A program made the position numbers and the translations under genes. Below are positions 54,041-63,466 of a stretch of DNA of 64,000 nt, piece by piece. The notes beneath the pieces were generated by a model. The model was not told where the DNA came from and made no database searches. It was given only the letters and a program-made list of their open reading frames with translations. The DNA is taken from contig CAOLHI010002566.1 of NCBI GenBank assembly GCA_948474755.1, positions 496,001 through 560,000 of the forward strand, read 5' to 3'. The number at the start of each line of letters is the position of its first letter. The stretch's first letter is position 1. Source of the DNA: Ctenosaura bakeri (lineage: Eukaryota > Chordata > Lepidosauria > Squamata > Iguanidae).

Positions 54041-54955
54041 GATGACCCCAAATTGGGAGGGGTGGCTAATACGTCAGAGGACAGGATCAAAATTCAAAAT
54101 GACCTGGATAGATTGGAGAGCTGAGCCAAGGCTAACAAAATGAAATTCAACAGAGAGACGTGTAGGGTCCTACACTTAGGTAGAAAAAATGCAATACAGA
54201 AATATAGGATGGGGGACACGTGGCTGGATAGCAGGACGTGTGAAAGGGATCTAGGAGTCTTCATAGACCACAAGCTGAACATGAGTCAGCAGTGTGATGC
54301 GGCAGCCAAGAAAGCCAATGCAATTCTCGGCTGCATCAATAGGAATATGGTGTCTAGATCGAGTACCACTCTACTCTGCTTTGGTTAGACCTCATCTGGA
54401 ATCCTGTGTCCAGTTCTGGGCACCCCAATTCAAGAAGGACATGGTCAAGCTGGAGCAGGTCCAGAGGAGGGCGACCAAAATGGTGAGGGGTCTGGAAGCC
54501 ATGAAGCCCTATGAGGAGAGACTTAGAGAGCTGGGGATGTTTAGACTTAGAGAGCTGGGAATGTTTAATCTGCAGAAGAGAAGGTTAAGAGGGGACATGA
54601 TAGCCATGTTTAAATATTTGAAGGGGTGCCATGTAGAGGAGGGAGAGGGCTTGTTTTCTGCTGCTTCAGAGACCAGGACAAGGAACAATGGATTCAAGCT
54701 GCAGAAAAGGAGATTCCACCTGAACCTCAGGAAGAACTTCCTGACTGTCAGGGCTGTCCAGCAGTGGAATCTGCTGCTGTTTCCATGGAGTGTAGTGGAG
54801 TCTCCTCCTTCTTTGGAGGTTTTTAAGCAGAGGCTTGATGGCCATCTGTCGGGAGTGCTTTGAGAGTGTTCCTGCATGGCAGGGGGTTGGACTGGATGGC
54901 CCCTGGGGTCTCTTCCAACTCTACATTTCTATGATTCTATCATTCTATGATTCTA
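54041..54955 (+). mobile_element. CR1 LINE with end of reverse transcriptase, plus strand
   Basis: It begins in the RT segment just downstream of FADD (DDPKLGGVANTSEDRIKIQN), then MKFNRETCRVLHLGRKNAIQ and [11 protein letters not shown] in frame 54140-54388. After a short deletion near the VSRS codons it continues in 54294-54863 to [20 protein letters not shown]. An in-frame tandem duplication repeats LRELGMF (54520-54567). It ends with several TCTATGAT units. Confidence 0.93.
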
Positions 54956-55762
54956 CAAGCTGTGGTAACGTTTGCAGCGTGCTAAAATAAAGATTCTTGT
55001 ATCTATTTTCACCCTTTAAAACTATTCTTTTGGATACGGCCTCCTTAGGCGCTGTTCTCAGCTTCCAGCCCCGTCAAACAGGGATACAACGCAAACAGAT
55101 AGACAGAAAGTCATTTATTATTGAGCACCAAGAAAACATGAACCTTCCAACGTCCTGGACAAAACTCTTCAAAAAGGACTGTATGAAATTCAACATCTAC
55201 CAGGTCTAACGTGAATAGCTTGTGGCTTCTCTGCAAGCTTTGTGACGACGGGCTCCAAATTAGACAACGAGAATCGGAGGTCACCTCTTGCCGCGGTATC
55301 AATTCCGTTCCTGGATTTTTGTCATGGAAACTGTCAAACGGTGTGTTGGAAAGATATCTCAAAGAGGAAGGGAGCGATCGATCCCAATTAAGATTGCTGC
55401 TTGGGTATTTTGTTGGTTCGGTTACTGGGGTCCCCCATAAACCCTTGGGTGGGCCCCCTTCTCACAGTGTTCAGTCTCCTTTGAACATGGCAGGGCCAAA
55501 GGGTCTCTATTGAGAAGCTGATATGGAAAGTGAGCACCAATAAGGCACCAATAACTTTATGAATTTTATGGATCCTGTTACTTTTTCGTAGAGGCCACCT
55601 TCAATCTCCCCCTTCCTCCAGCTGCTTGGTCTGTTTTATCTTCTCACTGCTTTCAAAATCTTCTTCTATTCCCATGCGGTTGGTAACATCCAGACCGATG
55701 TCCCTATTTAGCGTTCTACATACCTGCTTTTCCTTCTGTATTAGTAGCTATATGAGTCATGG
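54956..55762. other. Unassigned intergenic sequence
   Basis: No recognised gene. The 100-aa frame at 55211-55513 and the opposite-strand 83-aa frame overlap and show no domain. Confidence 0.4.
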
Positions 55763-56065
55763 GGCCTTTGCACACTAGACTGTTATAGAATCATAGAAAT
55801 GTAGAGTTGGAAGAGACCCCAGGGGCCATCCAGTCCAACCCCCTGCCATGCAGAAACACCCTCAAAGCACTCCCGACAGATGGCCATCCAGCCTCTGCTT
55901 ATAGTGCTATTATTCCACTTTCAACCTCCTATTGAATCCTGAGATTTGCACTTTACGGAGTGGCATTTAGAGAGCTCTTTGGCCTCAGGAAACTACAAAT
56001 CCCAGAATTCCACAGGATGTTGAAATTGGAATAATAGCACTATAATAGTATAGCGCAGAAAGGCC
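55763..56065. mobile_element. Foldback MITE split by a CR1 scrap
   Basis: The left arm is 55763-55788 (GGCCTTTGCACACTAGACTG TTATAG), then a CR1 fragment, then the remainder 55899-56065 ending AGTATAGCGCAGAAAGGCC. The arms resume exactly at TTATAGTGCTATTATTCCAC. It has the short-terminus variant also seen at 35807. Confidence 0.85.
55789..55898 (-). mobile_element. CR1 LINE, 110-bp 3' end inside MITE
   Basis: AATCATAGAAATGTAGAGTT to GATGGCCATCCAGCCTCTGC: only the tail and last 20 or so codons. It is flanked by TTATAG on both sides (55783-55788 and 55899-55904). This defines both ends and shows a 6-bp duplication or microhomology at insertion. Confidence 0.9.
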
Positions 56066-56399
56066 CATCGATGTCTCCTCCAGCAAAAAAATTAGGCAAT
56101 GGGTTTGAAGTGGGTTTGAGGTCTGCTCCGCAGCCTGTCTCTGCTGCATATTGGAAGGGCCTTCTAAAATATTTCCAAATAGCAGAAGACAAGATGCATG
56201 CCCAGAGCACAGGCCAATGAGAAAAAATGTACTTTCAAAATTTAGTAATGGTTGCAAATTTCTTCACATTTGAGATGGAAAGAAATTGAATAATATAGAT
56301 AATTATTTCTTTAGCATTACCTGGAACTATGTAGGGAGGTAATTGCCTCCCACGAGACGGGATCTGGTAGCATTTGATCCTTTACAGTCTGTAAACTAC

Positions 56400-56770
56400 G
56401 ACCATTTCTGCACTACACCGTTATAGTGCTATTATTCCACTTTCAACCTCCTGTGGAATTCTGGGGTTTGTAGTTCCTTGAGGCTAAAGAACTCCCTAAA
56501 GGCCCCTCCCTCAACTGCAAACCCCACAATTCCACAGGAGGTTGAAAGTGGAATAACAGCACTATAACAGTGGCCATTTCCGCACTAGACGGTTATAACA
56601 CTATCATTCCACTTTCAACATCCTATGGAATCCTGGGGTTTGCAGTTCAGAGAGGGGCCGTCCCATCCCTCCCTAAACTGCAAACCCCAGGATTCCATAG
56701 GATGTTGAAAGTGGAATGATAGTGCTATAACCGTCTAGTGCGGAAATGGCCAGTGTAGTGCAGAAACTTA
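56400..56770. mobile_element. Foldback MITE (outer) carrying a second MITE
   Basis: The outer copy is of the longer type: GACCATTTCTGCACTACACC, loop GAGGCTAAAGAACTCCC, right arm to CACTATAACAGT at 56571. It resumes after the inner MITE as AGTGTAGTGCAGAAAC (56752-56767). Removing the inner element and one AGT restores a continuous right arm. Confidence 0.83.
56572..56751. mobile_element. Foldback MITE (inner), complete, TSD AGT
   Basis: GGCCATTTCCGCACTAGACG ... CGTCTAGTGCGGAAATGGCC, flanked by AGT at 56569-56571 and 56752-56754. The arms look almost perfectly complementary, with loop CAGAGAGGGGCCGTCCCATCC. Because the target is a family member, the pre-insertion sequence is known, which makes the 3-bp duplication secure. 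Confidence 0.9.
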
Positions 56771-56959
56771 TCCATTTGAGACAAGAGGCCTTTCCAACTT
56801 CTTCCTAACCCCAGCAAGCCTCTCTCCGATGGAATATGGGTGCAAGGAAGATTTGTACTATCTGGTCTTTTGCTTTATGTCAAATATTGAGGATTATCAT
56901 CCTTCCAAGCCTTGCAATGTGCTGCCATTGCTGAAGGGTGTGTGTGTGTCTCTCTAGAG

Positions 56960-57125
56960 CCGTTTCTGTACCACACTATTATAATGCTATCATTGCACGA
57001 TCCACATCCTATGAAATCCTGGGGTTTTCAGTTTAGGGAGAGGCATTTAGAGGGCCTCCCTAAACTACAAACCCCAGAATTCCACAAGTGTTTGAAAGTG
57101 GAATAATAGCACTGTAGTCTGGAAA
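56960..57125. mobile_element. Foldback MITE, degraded copy
   Basis: GAGCCGTTTCTGTACCACAC, ACATCCTATGAAATCCTGGG, CCCTAAACTACAAACCCCAG and GTTTGAAAGTGGAATAATAG then ACTGTAGTCTGGAAAT. It is older, with several substitutions and a shortened right end. Confidence 0.72.
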
Positions 57126-57459
57126 TATTATAGGTTCTTTGTTCCAAGCCTGGTTCCTCAGCCTGCTTTGTCTTGGAAGCAATCGCCCTTCCTCTTAAAT
57201 TATATATGTGTTTGCTATGCCTGCAAGGGGGAGAAAGGGGATGTGGACTGCGCACTCGAGGCCACTTTGTTGTAATGAGTTCTGCCACCAAGTACCCCCT
57301 AGGATTTCAAAAAATCAATTCCGGGAGAGCAGGCAGCACCCATGGGCCGTTGCAGTGAGTCTGGCTGCCGTTCAAAGATCACCTTTTCCAGCAGTCCCGT
57401 GAGCATCAGGGGGTTTCCGTCCTCCATACGTGCTGCGCTGCAGGGCATTGTGGGTAATA
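57126..57459. other. Unassigned intergenic sequence
   Basis: No recognised gene or repeat. Confidence 0.4.
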
Positions 57460-57545
57460 ATCCATGTTTAAATTTTGAAGGGGTGTTATGTTGAAGACGG
57501 AGCAAGCTCATTTTCTGCTGCTCCGGAGACGAGGACGAAGCACAT
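57460..57545 (+). mobile_element. CR1 LINE scrap
   Basis: CCATGTTTAAATTTTGAAGG then GAGCAAGCTCATTTTCTGCT and GCTCCGGAGACGAGGAC: an isolated internal piece of the C-terminal region without tail. Confidence 0.7.
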
Positions 57546-57584
57546 ATTTCCAGTTCCCAGGCTCCACAAATCAACATTTTTAAC

Positions 57585-57790
57585 TCATTTGGATCATAAA
57601 GTTATAGTTAGAAAGGATGCCAATTAGAGTTAGGAAGGATGCCAAGTTCAACCCATGCCAGTGGAGGAATCCACTGCTAAGTACCCCCGAGAGGAGGAAA
57701 TCTAACTTCTACTTTAAAAAAAAAAAACTCCAATGAAAGAGAGTCCATTACTTTCCCAATGAATGATTTTGCACCATCCTTCCACGTAAC
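57585..57790 (-). mobile_element. Old CR1-like 3' end, diverged
   Basis: AAGTTATAGTTAGAAAGGAT..., CAAGTTCAACCCATGCCAGT and ACTCCAATGAAAGAGAGTCC follow the order of a minus-strand CR1 3' end with many differences. GATGCCAATTAGAGTTAGGA contains a short tandem duplication. Confidence 0.5.
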
Positions 57791-58165
57791 CCCTTCCCCC
57801 TTTTTTCTTGGTGGGGAAGATAGCTAGAAGCTTAGAAGCCTACTGGAACTGGATTGCATAGGTGAGTTGAGATATATCGCTTCCAACTTTAACAACAAAA
57901 CTTAACCAGTTTTATCAGGTTTGTATGCAATGAGGAAAACATTTGAGCTGTCCAATACTTAAAGAATTTTTAGCTGATAATTCATCTGCCTCCGGGTTGA
58001 TAAATGGAAGCAATTACAGATCAAATTTAAATCAATATCGCCCAAACTTCAATATTTTTTTCTTGAGATATTGAAAGCTTGATAAGAGAACATACAATAT
58101 AATATAGCACAGATACAAATATGAGTAATTAAAAGGATTCATAAAAAAAAAGAAAGATAGCCATG
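57791..58165. other. Unassigned A/T-rich spacer
   Basis: No recognised gene or repeat. A poly-A run precedes the CR1 at 58145-58152. Confidence 0.4.
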
Positions 58166-58655
58166 TTGTGTGTCCAGTTCTGGGCACCACGATTCAAGAA
58201 GGATATGGACAAGGTGGAACAGGTCCAGAGGAGTGCGACCAAAATGGTAAAGGGTCTGGAAGCCATGAAGCCCTATGAGGAGCGGCTTAGGGAGCTGGGG
58301 ATGTTTGGTCTGCAGAAGAGAAGGTTAAGAGGGGACACGATAGCCGTGTTTAAATATTTGAAGGGATGTTATTAAGATGGAGCAAGCTTGTTTTGTGCTG
58401 CTCTGGAGACTAGGACATGGAGCAACGGATTCAAACTTTAGGAAAAGAGATTTCATTTAAACATCAGGAAGAACTGCATGGTGGTAAGAGCTGTTCGGCA
58501 GTGGAATATGCTGCCTGGAAGTGAGGTGGAGTCACCTTTGTTGGAGGTTTTTCAACAGAGGCTAGATGGCCATCTGCTGGGGGTGCTTTGGGTGCTTATT
58601 CTTGCATAGCAAAATGGGGTTGGACTTGATGGCCTTGGGGAGTCTTCCAAATCTG
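58166..58655 (+). mobile_element. CR1 LINE, 5'-truncated, plus strand
   Basis: GTGTCCAGTTCTGGGCACCA to GAGTCTTCCAAATCTGGAAT. Frame 58163-58375 covers [20 protein letters not shown] to [18 protein letters not shown], then stops after deletion of the HVEDG codons. The tail has no ATTCTATG repeat left. Confidence 0.9.
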
Positions 58656-59030
58656 GAATCCAACGAATTTGTCTGGTGGCAGTTCAGAGACAAGCTAAAG
58701 CAAATGTGACGTATAGCATGAAATCAGCTTATTGCAAGAGGTGGCATTGGCTCCAAGCCTAGAAGTCAATATGAATGATTAAAGAAATTCATGGTAGGTG
58801 TCTACAGCTATTAATTATGAGAGCTAAATGGAACCTCCAAGTACAGAGATGGGTTACCTCTGAATACCATGGGTTGGGGACAAGGAACAACAAAGCCTTC
58901 CTATTTACCCCCTGCTTCCTTACCCCCCGGCTAGCTATGGATATAATGCTGCACTAGAATAGGGATGGAGGTAGATCTGATCATTGATTATCACCGAGAA
59001 AGTGTTTGGACTAACCATCCCTTTACATTA
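58656..59030. other. Unassigned intergenic sequence
   Basis: No recognised gene or repeat. Confidence 0.4.
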
Positions 59031-59184
59031 GCACCGTTTCCGCACTAGCCTGTTATAGTGCTATTATTCCACTTTCAACTTCCTATGGAATTCTGGGGTT
59101 TGCACTTTAGGGAGGGGCCCGAAGATTCCATAGGATGTTGAAAGTGGAATAACAGCACTATAACAGGCTAGTGCGGAAATGGCC
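59031..59184. mobile_element. Foldback MITE with deleted loop
   Basis: The left end is mutated (CACCGTTTCCGCACTAGCCT); the right end is intact (AGGCTAGTGCGGAAATGGCC). The right arm has lost GTTTGCAGTTT-type sequence next to the loop (GGGAGGGGCCCGAAGATTCC), shortening the element to about 154 bases. Confidence 0.82.
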
Positions 59185-60261
59185 AAGTTTATTAAAGACT
59201 GGGATTTGGTAATCAACGATTTTAGAAACACGTGGAGCAATTTGACGATAGCAAGCTTTGTAGATTTGATGGGATTGTTGATACTTAGAATTGATAACTC
59301 ACAAATATTATGATTAGGTATTATATCTGTACACTAAATAAGTCGTAACAACCATATTTGCTATACATTGGAATCATAACGGATTTGTTTAATAGAAAGG
59401 ATCTACTATATAATACGCTATAATATTAATGACTTGTCAAGGGGAAGTCAACGTACACTGATTATGATTGTATGTATGTTGACTTTTTATTTCTTAAAAA
59501 TAAATTTAAAAAAAAATCAGTGTTGAGATCTGGGTCTCGACCAAATTACAAACAACAAGGAAGCACGGCGCGATGAAGCTTGCCGTGTTCCCTGGTTGGC
59601 TGGCCATCACTTCGGTTCCCTGCCTCTTGTTTTTAATATATCAATTTCCTTTTTGGCACTTCTTACTCTCAAGCAAACTTCTGTGCAGTTCCTCTGCTTC
59701 CGAGTCTCCTCGCGCGTGTTTGCTTTCTCTGTCGCCTGGGGTTTGCCTGGAGGAGAGCATCTCTGTCTCTTTTGGAGCATGAGGTGTGCTGGGGTGTGCG
59801 AGCACGTGTTGTGCGCACAAGCTGGAAAATCTCCTGCTATTTATTGTTGTTTGTTATCTCCTTGCTCACCACCCCTCCCACAGATCCAGCTGCTCTAGGA
59901 CTGAATCAGAGAGGTTTGTTGCAGTAAGACGGTCCTCGGCGACTGCTGGGCTTAATTCTCTCCCTCCCTCCTTCCTTCTTCCCTGCTGCTTTTAGAGCAG
60001 CACTGAGAATTTTGAGGCGTAGGGACAAGCCTGGGAGCTTTAAAGGGGAAAATACTGTTTTTCCTTCCAGTCCAGGAAGAAACAAAATCATGCTATTTGA
60101 TGCAACGCTTCTTTCTGCTATGGAGAGAGCTAAGCATTAGGTAGGTATTAATCTCCCACTCCAAATTTTGCTTCTCTGCTCGTTTCTTCTAAATTCCTCC
60201 CATGGTTTGCCCAGGGAAGGAAAGTCGTGGTGAGGTGGTGGGGAGACCACGATGAGGGTTA
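59185..60261. other. Unassigned intergenic sequence
   Basis: The plus-strand frame at 59573-59782 starts MKLAVFPGWLAITSVPCLLF and is hydrophobic like a signal peptide, but it continues as low-similarity sequence without splice support. No mobile element recognised. Confidence 0.35.
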
Positions 60262-60653
60262 TCAAAACTGGGCAACACAGTTCAGAAAGGATATTGACAA
60301 GCTGGAACATGACCAGAGGAAAGTGACCAGGGATGTTTGAAGGGATGTCATGTTGAAGATGGAGCAAGCTTGTTTTCTGCTGCTCCAGAGACTAGGACAA
60401 GGAGCAATGGATTCAAGCTGCAGGAAAGGAGAGTACACCTGAACCTCAGGAAGAACTTCCTGATGGTCAGGGCTGTCCAGCAGTGGAATCTGCTGCCTCC
60501 ATGGAGTGTGGTGGAGTCTCCTTCTTTGGAGGTTTTTAAGCAGAGGCTGGATGTCCATCTGTCGGGAATGCTTTGATGTATGTTCCTGCATGGCAGGGGG
60601 TTGGACTGGATGGCCCCTGGAGTCTCTTCCAACTCTAGGATTCTATGGCCATT
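60262..60653 (+). mobile_element. CR1 LINE with internal deletion, plus strand
   Basis: It starts AACTGGGCAACACAGTTCAG and GAAAGGATATTGACAAGCTG, then jumps from the QRKVT region (60325) to GGGATGTTTGAAGGGATGTC, deleting about 100 bases. An open frame (60337-60576) carries [20 protein letters not shown] to [19 protein letters not shown]. The tail is cut by the next MITE. Confidence 0.9.
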
Positions 60654-60656
60654 TCC

Positions 60657-60848
60657 GCACTACAGTGTTAAAGTGCTGCTATTCCACTATCAACCACGTA
60701 TGGAATTCTGGGGTTTGTAGTTTAGGGAAGGGCATTTCGAATTCTTAGCCAAAGAGCTCTTTGGTCTCAGTAAACTACAAATCCCAGAATTCCACAGGGC
60801 GTTGAAAGTGGAATAGCAGCAGTTTGACATTGTAGTATGGAAATGGCC
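60657..60848. mobile_element. Foldback MITE in a CR1 tail, TSD TAT
   Basis: GGCCATTTCCGCACTACAGT ... ATTGTAGTATGGAAATGGCC, flanked by TAT at 60654-60656 and 60849-60851. The left TAT belongs to the CR1 ATTCTATG tail and the right side resumes TATGATT, so the MITE landed in that tail after the CR1 inserted. Confidence 0.87.
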
Positions 60849-60851
60849 TAT

Positions 60852-61462
60852 GATTTGGTAGCTAGAAACATGCCAGCCAAGATGTGGCTTATTTAGGGGC
60901 CAGAATTGTGAGCCAAGGACGCTACTGGTTCAAATCTCTGCTCCCAGGGACTGACTGTATGACCTTAGGGCAAGCTGTGCTATCTTGGGATTAATTTCCC
61001 CATCTGCAACATGGGGTTAATCATTAGCATTGGGTTGGAAGTACTTTGGTGACCAAATCTGGCTAGCAATTGGGAGGACCCGTGAAGGTGAAATGGGGAC
61101 AAGAGAGCCAAAAATAGCTTCGAGGTCTGAAGTCCAGGTTGAAAGATTTCAGCTCCTTCTTGTCTGTCTTTAGATCCTTTCCCTGCCGCTGAAATCCCAT
61201 CCCCTTTTCCTCGGATCTCACATGTTGTCAGACAGCAGCTCCTGGAAGCTCTAGCCAGAATGGGGGATGCTGGGAAGGGTAGTGTAATAACGTGGAGCTC
61301 ACTGGTATAGCCCTAGGGCACTATCATTTTGAAGATGGGGAGTGCTGGTCTCTCCCATGATTCTGGCATCCAAACAGGAGCAGTGAAGATGTGATACAAA
61401 AACAACAGCAAAAAAGGATGGGAAGGGGGAAAACATCTCCCATCATAGGAGGAGTCGCCTAA
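60852..61462. other. Unassigned intergenic sequence
   Basis: No recognised gene. CAGCTCCTGGAAGCTCTAGC and GGATGCTGGGAAGGGTAGTG near 61228-61284 look like hAT-MITE debris. Confidence 0.4.
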
Positions 61463-62480
61463 GCATCTTCACTAGTGGGACTTGCTTGCTTGCAAAGCCG
61501 TGTTGATTCAGGTTGTGGATGGAGCATTTCAACCCATTTCTGGGACAAGGCTCATTGAGGCCGGCTACCTGAGACAAGTCTCTTTAAGCATCCTCACTAG
61601 TGGGACTTGCTTGCTCATAAACACATTTGGATTGAGAGTGTCAGCGTTCTAAGGATGGAGCCTGGCATTTCAACCCATTTCTGGGACAAGGCTCATTGAG
61701 GCCGGCTACCTGCGAGAAGTCTCTTTAAGCATCCTCACTAGTGGGACTTGCTTGCTCATAAACACATTTGGATTCAGAGTGCCAGCATTCTAAGGATGGA
61801 GCCTGGCATTTCAACCCATTTCTGGGACAAGGCTCATTGAGGCCGGCTACCTTTTCTTTATCTATGATTAAATCTGGCCTCACTCTTTGGTGCCCTCTGC
61901 AAGCTTGGGCTTGAGCCAAATGCCCCATTTGGACTTAGCCAGGCCTGCCAGTGCTTTCCCACCAGCCTTGGCAAAACTCCCTCCCTCGTGCGACGCGCTT
62001 GCTCATAAACACATTTGGATTTGGGGTGCCAGTGTTCTAGGGATGGATCCTGACATTTCAACCCATTTCTCAGACAAGGCTAAGTGAGGCTGACTACCTG
62101 CACTTTATAATTAAAGCTGGCCTCACTCTTTGGTGCCCTCTGCAAGCCTAGGCTTAAGCCAAATGCCCCATTTGGACTTAGCCAGGCCTGCCAGTGCTTT
62201 CCCACCAGCCTTGGCAAAACTCCCTCACTCGTGGGATGTGCTTGCTCACAAACACATTTGGATTTGTGGTGTCAGTGTTCTAGGGATGGAGCCTGACGTT
62301 TCAACCCATTTCTCAGATAAGGCTAAGTGAGGCTGACTACCTGCACTTTATAATTAAACCTGGCCTCACTCTTTGGTGCCCTCTGGAAGCCTAGGCTTGA
62401 GCCAGATGCCCCATTTGGACTTAGCCAGGCCTGCCAATGCTTTCCCACCAGCTTTGGCAAAACTTTGCCCACCGTTCCCA
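61463..62480 (+). repeat. Tandem array with 125-141-bp and 243-bp units
   Basis: Units begin GCATCYTCACTAGTGGGACT at 61463, 61588 and 61729. From 61874 the period becomes 243 bases, with CTGGCCTCACTCTTTGGTGC at 61874, 62117 and 62360. Shared core: TGCTCATAAACACATTTGGA and CATTTCAACCCATTTCTGGG. The long unit equals the short one plus about 100 bases (TCTTTGGTGCCCTCTGCAAG, CCAAATGCCCCATTTGG and on). The last unit fades at about 62480. Frames in the array repeat the same peptide and are not genes. Confidence 0.92.
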
Positions 62481-62880
62481 GGCTCACCCAAGGCGAGTGG
62501 CACTCTGCTCTTTAAAAACCCTTTTCTCCCATGCACTTTCCATCCCATTGTTGGAAACTCCCAAGGGCCAGGCATTTGGATGCCCCCCCCTCCTGTTATT
62601 TCCTGGGAGGGAGAGAGAGGGGGAGATGCTCTTCCCTCCAGTGTCCAGCCCAGGGAAGGGGGGGGAGTCAGCTCTTGTATCAGCAACACCATTCCACACT
62701 CCCTTGGGGGGAAACAGAGAGCCGCCTGGATTGTACCAAATGGCACAAAGGGGGGGATAGCTGGGATGGGGATAACAGCATCCGAGGCTGTGGGTACCAC
62801 TCTTGGACCTGTTCAGGGAAAACAAACCGAGGAGGCTGGAGGGGGGGGGATTGGTGGGAAATATGTCCCTTTTCTCCTTC
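62481..62880. other. Upstream flank of the CpG-rich promoter
   Basis: GC content rises, with C- and G-runs (for example 62583-62590 and 62656-62666). No repeat or exon recognised. Open frames through here (365 and 441 codons) persist because stop codons are rare in GC-rich sequence. Confidence 0.45.
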
Positions 62881-63046
62881 CTCGGGGCGCATCACGACCG
62901 GAGCCACTTCGGATCAGCCTCAGGGAGGGGAAGAAAGGGTTTTTGAAAACATCTTTGCCTTCCATTGCTCTCCCTTTCTGGCTTCCCCCCTCCGCCTGCC
63001 CCCGTCCCCCCTCCGCTGGGCGCCCGCGTGGTCTCGCCCAGATGCT

Positions 63047-63054
63047 CTATTTAA
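63047..63054 (+). promoter_or_regulatory. TATA-like box
   Basis: CTATTTAA in GATGCTCTATTTAATCCCAG, about 338 bases upstream of the proposed start codon and at the edge of the CpG-dense block. It is a good match to TATA-box variants, but CpG-island promoters often lack a functional TATA box. Confidence 0.4.
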
Positions 63055-63384
63055 TCCCAGCGACTGCAGCATCCTTCTCGCTTCGCCTCCAGTCCATCGC
63101 GCAGCGCCGCGCCGGCCGGGCTCCGCTTTTGTGCCACTGCGGTGGGGATCCGGAGGCAGGGGGGCGGCTGGGGGGCCTCCGGAGGGAGGGGAAGCTCCTT
63201 TTGACAACCCCCCCAAAATCCCCCCCACTGGGGAGGGGGCTCCCCGAAGACCAAACCTGCCCAGGCAAAGGGAGCGCAAAGGGAGCGCCTCCTTTCTCCC
63301 TTCCTTTTTTCCCCTCCTTCTTTTTTTCCCCCCTCTCCCTCCCCCGAGACAGAGGACTGGGACCCCCCCCCGCTACGACCCACG

Positions 63385-63466
63385 ATGCCTTCTCTGGCTT
63401 GCCCCACTTTGGTCCTGCTGGGCTCCCTTTGGATCGCCGCCACCCGTGGGAACCTCGCGCACGACC
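63385..63466 (+). CDS. First coding exon: signal peptide of unidentified secreted or membrane protein
   Basis: The ATG at 63385 has A at -3 and is the first ATG after the TATA-like box. Twenty-seven codons follow: MPSLACPTLVLLGSLWIAAT then RGNLAHD, and one base of a split codon. Residues 8-19 form a hydrophobic core; cleavage after Gly22 would leave NLAHD as mature N-terminus. At 63467 the exon meets GTGAGT, a consensus splice donor (phase 1 intron). Read through, the frame stops in the intron at about 63541, which supports splicing. The rest of the gene lies beyond the window. Five mature residues do not identify a family. It is likely a cell-surface or secreted protein. Confidence 0.6.

Noticed and set aside
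59573..59782. Hydrophobic N-terminus resembling a signal peptide
   Set aside because: No CpG island, TATA box or splice donor in the right place, and the frame continues into unrelated sequence.
61463..62480. CRISPR-like direct repeat array
   Set aside because: Units are 125-243 bases and contiguous without spacers, in a clearly vertebrate genome. It is an ordinary tandem repeat.
63385..63466. Assignment of the exon to a nectin-like (CADM) gene because of the NLxxD start of the mature protein
   Set aside because: Five residues are too few, and the split codon does not fit what I recall of that boundary. Left unnamed.
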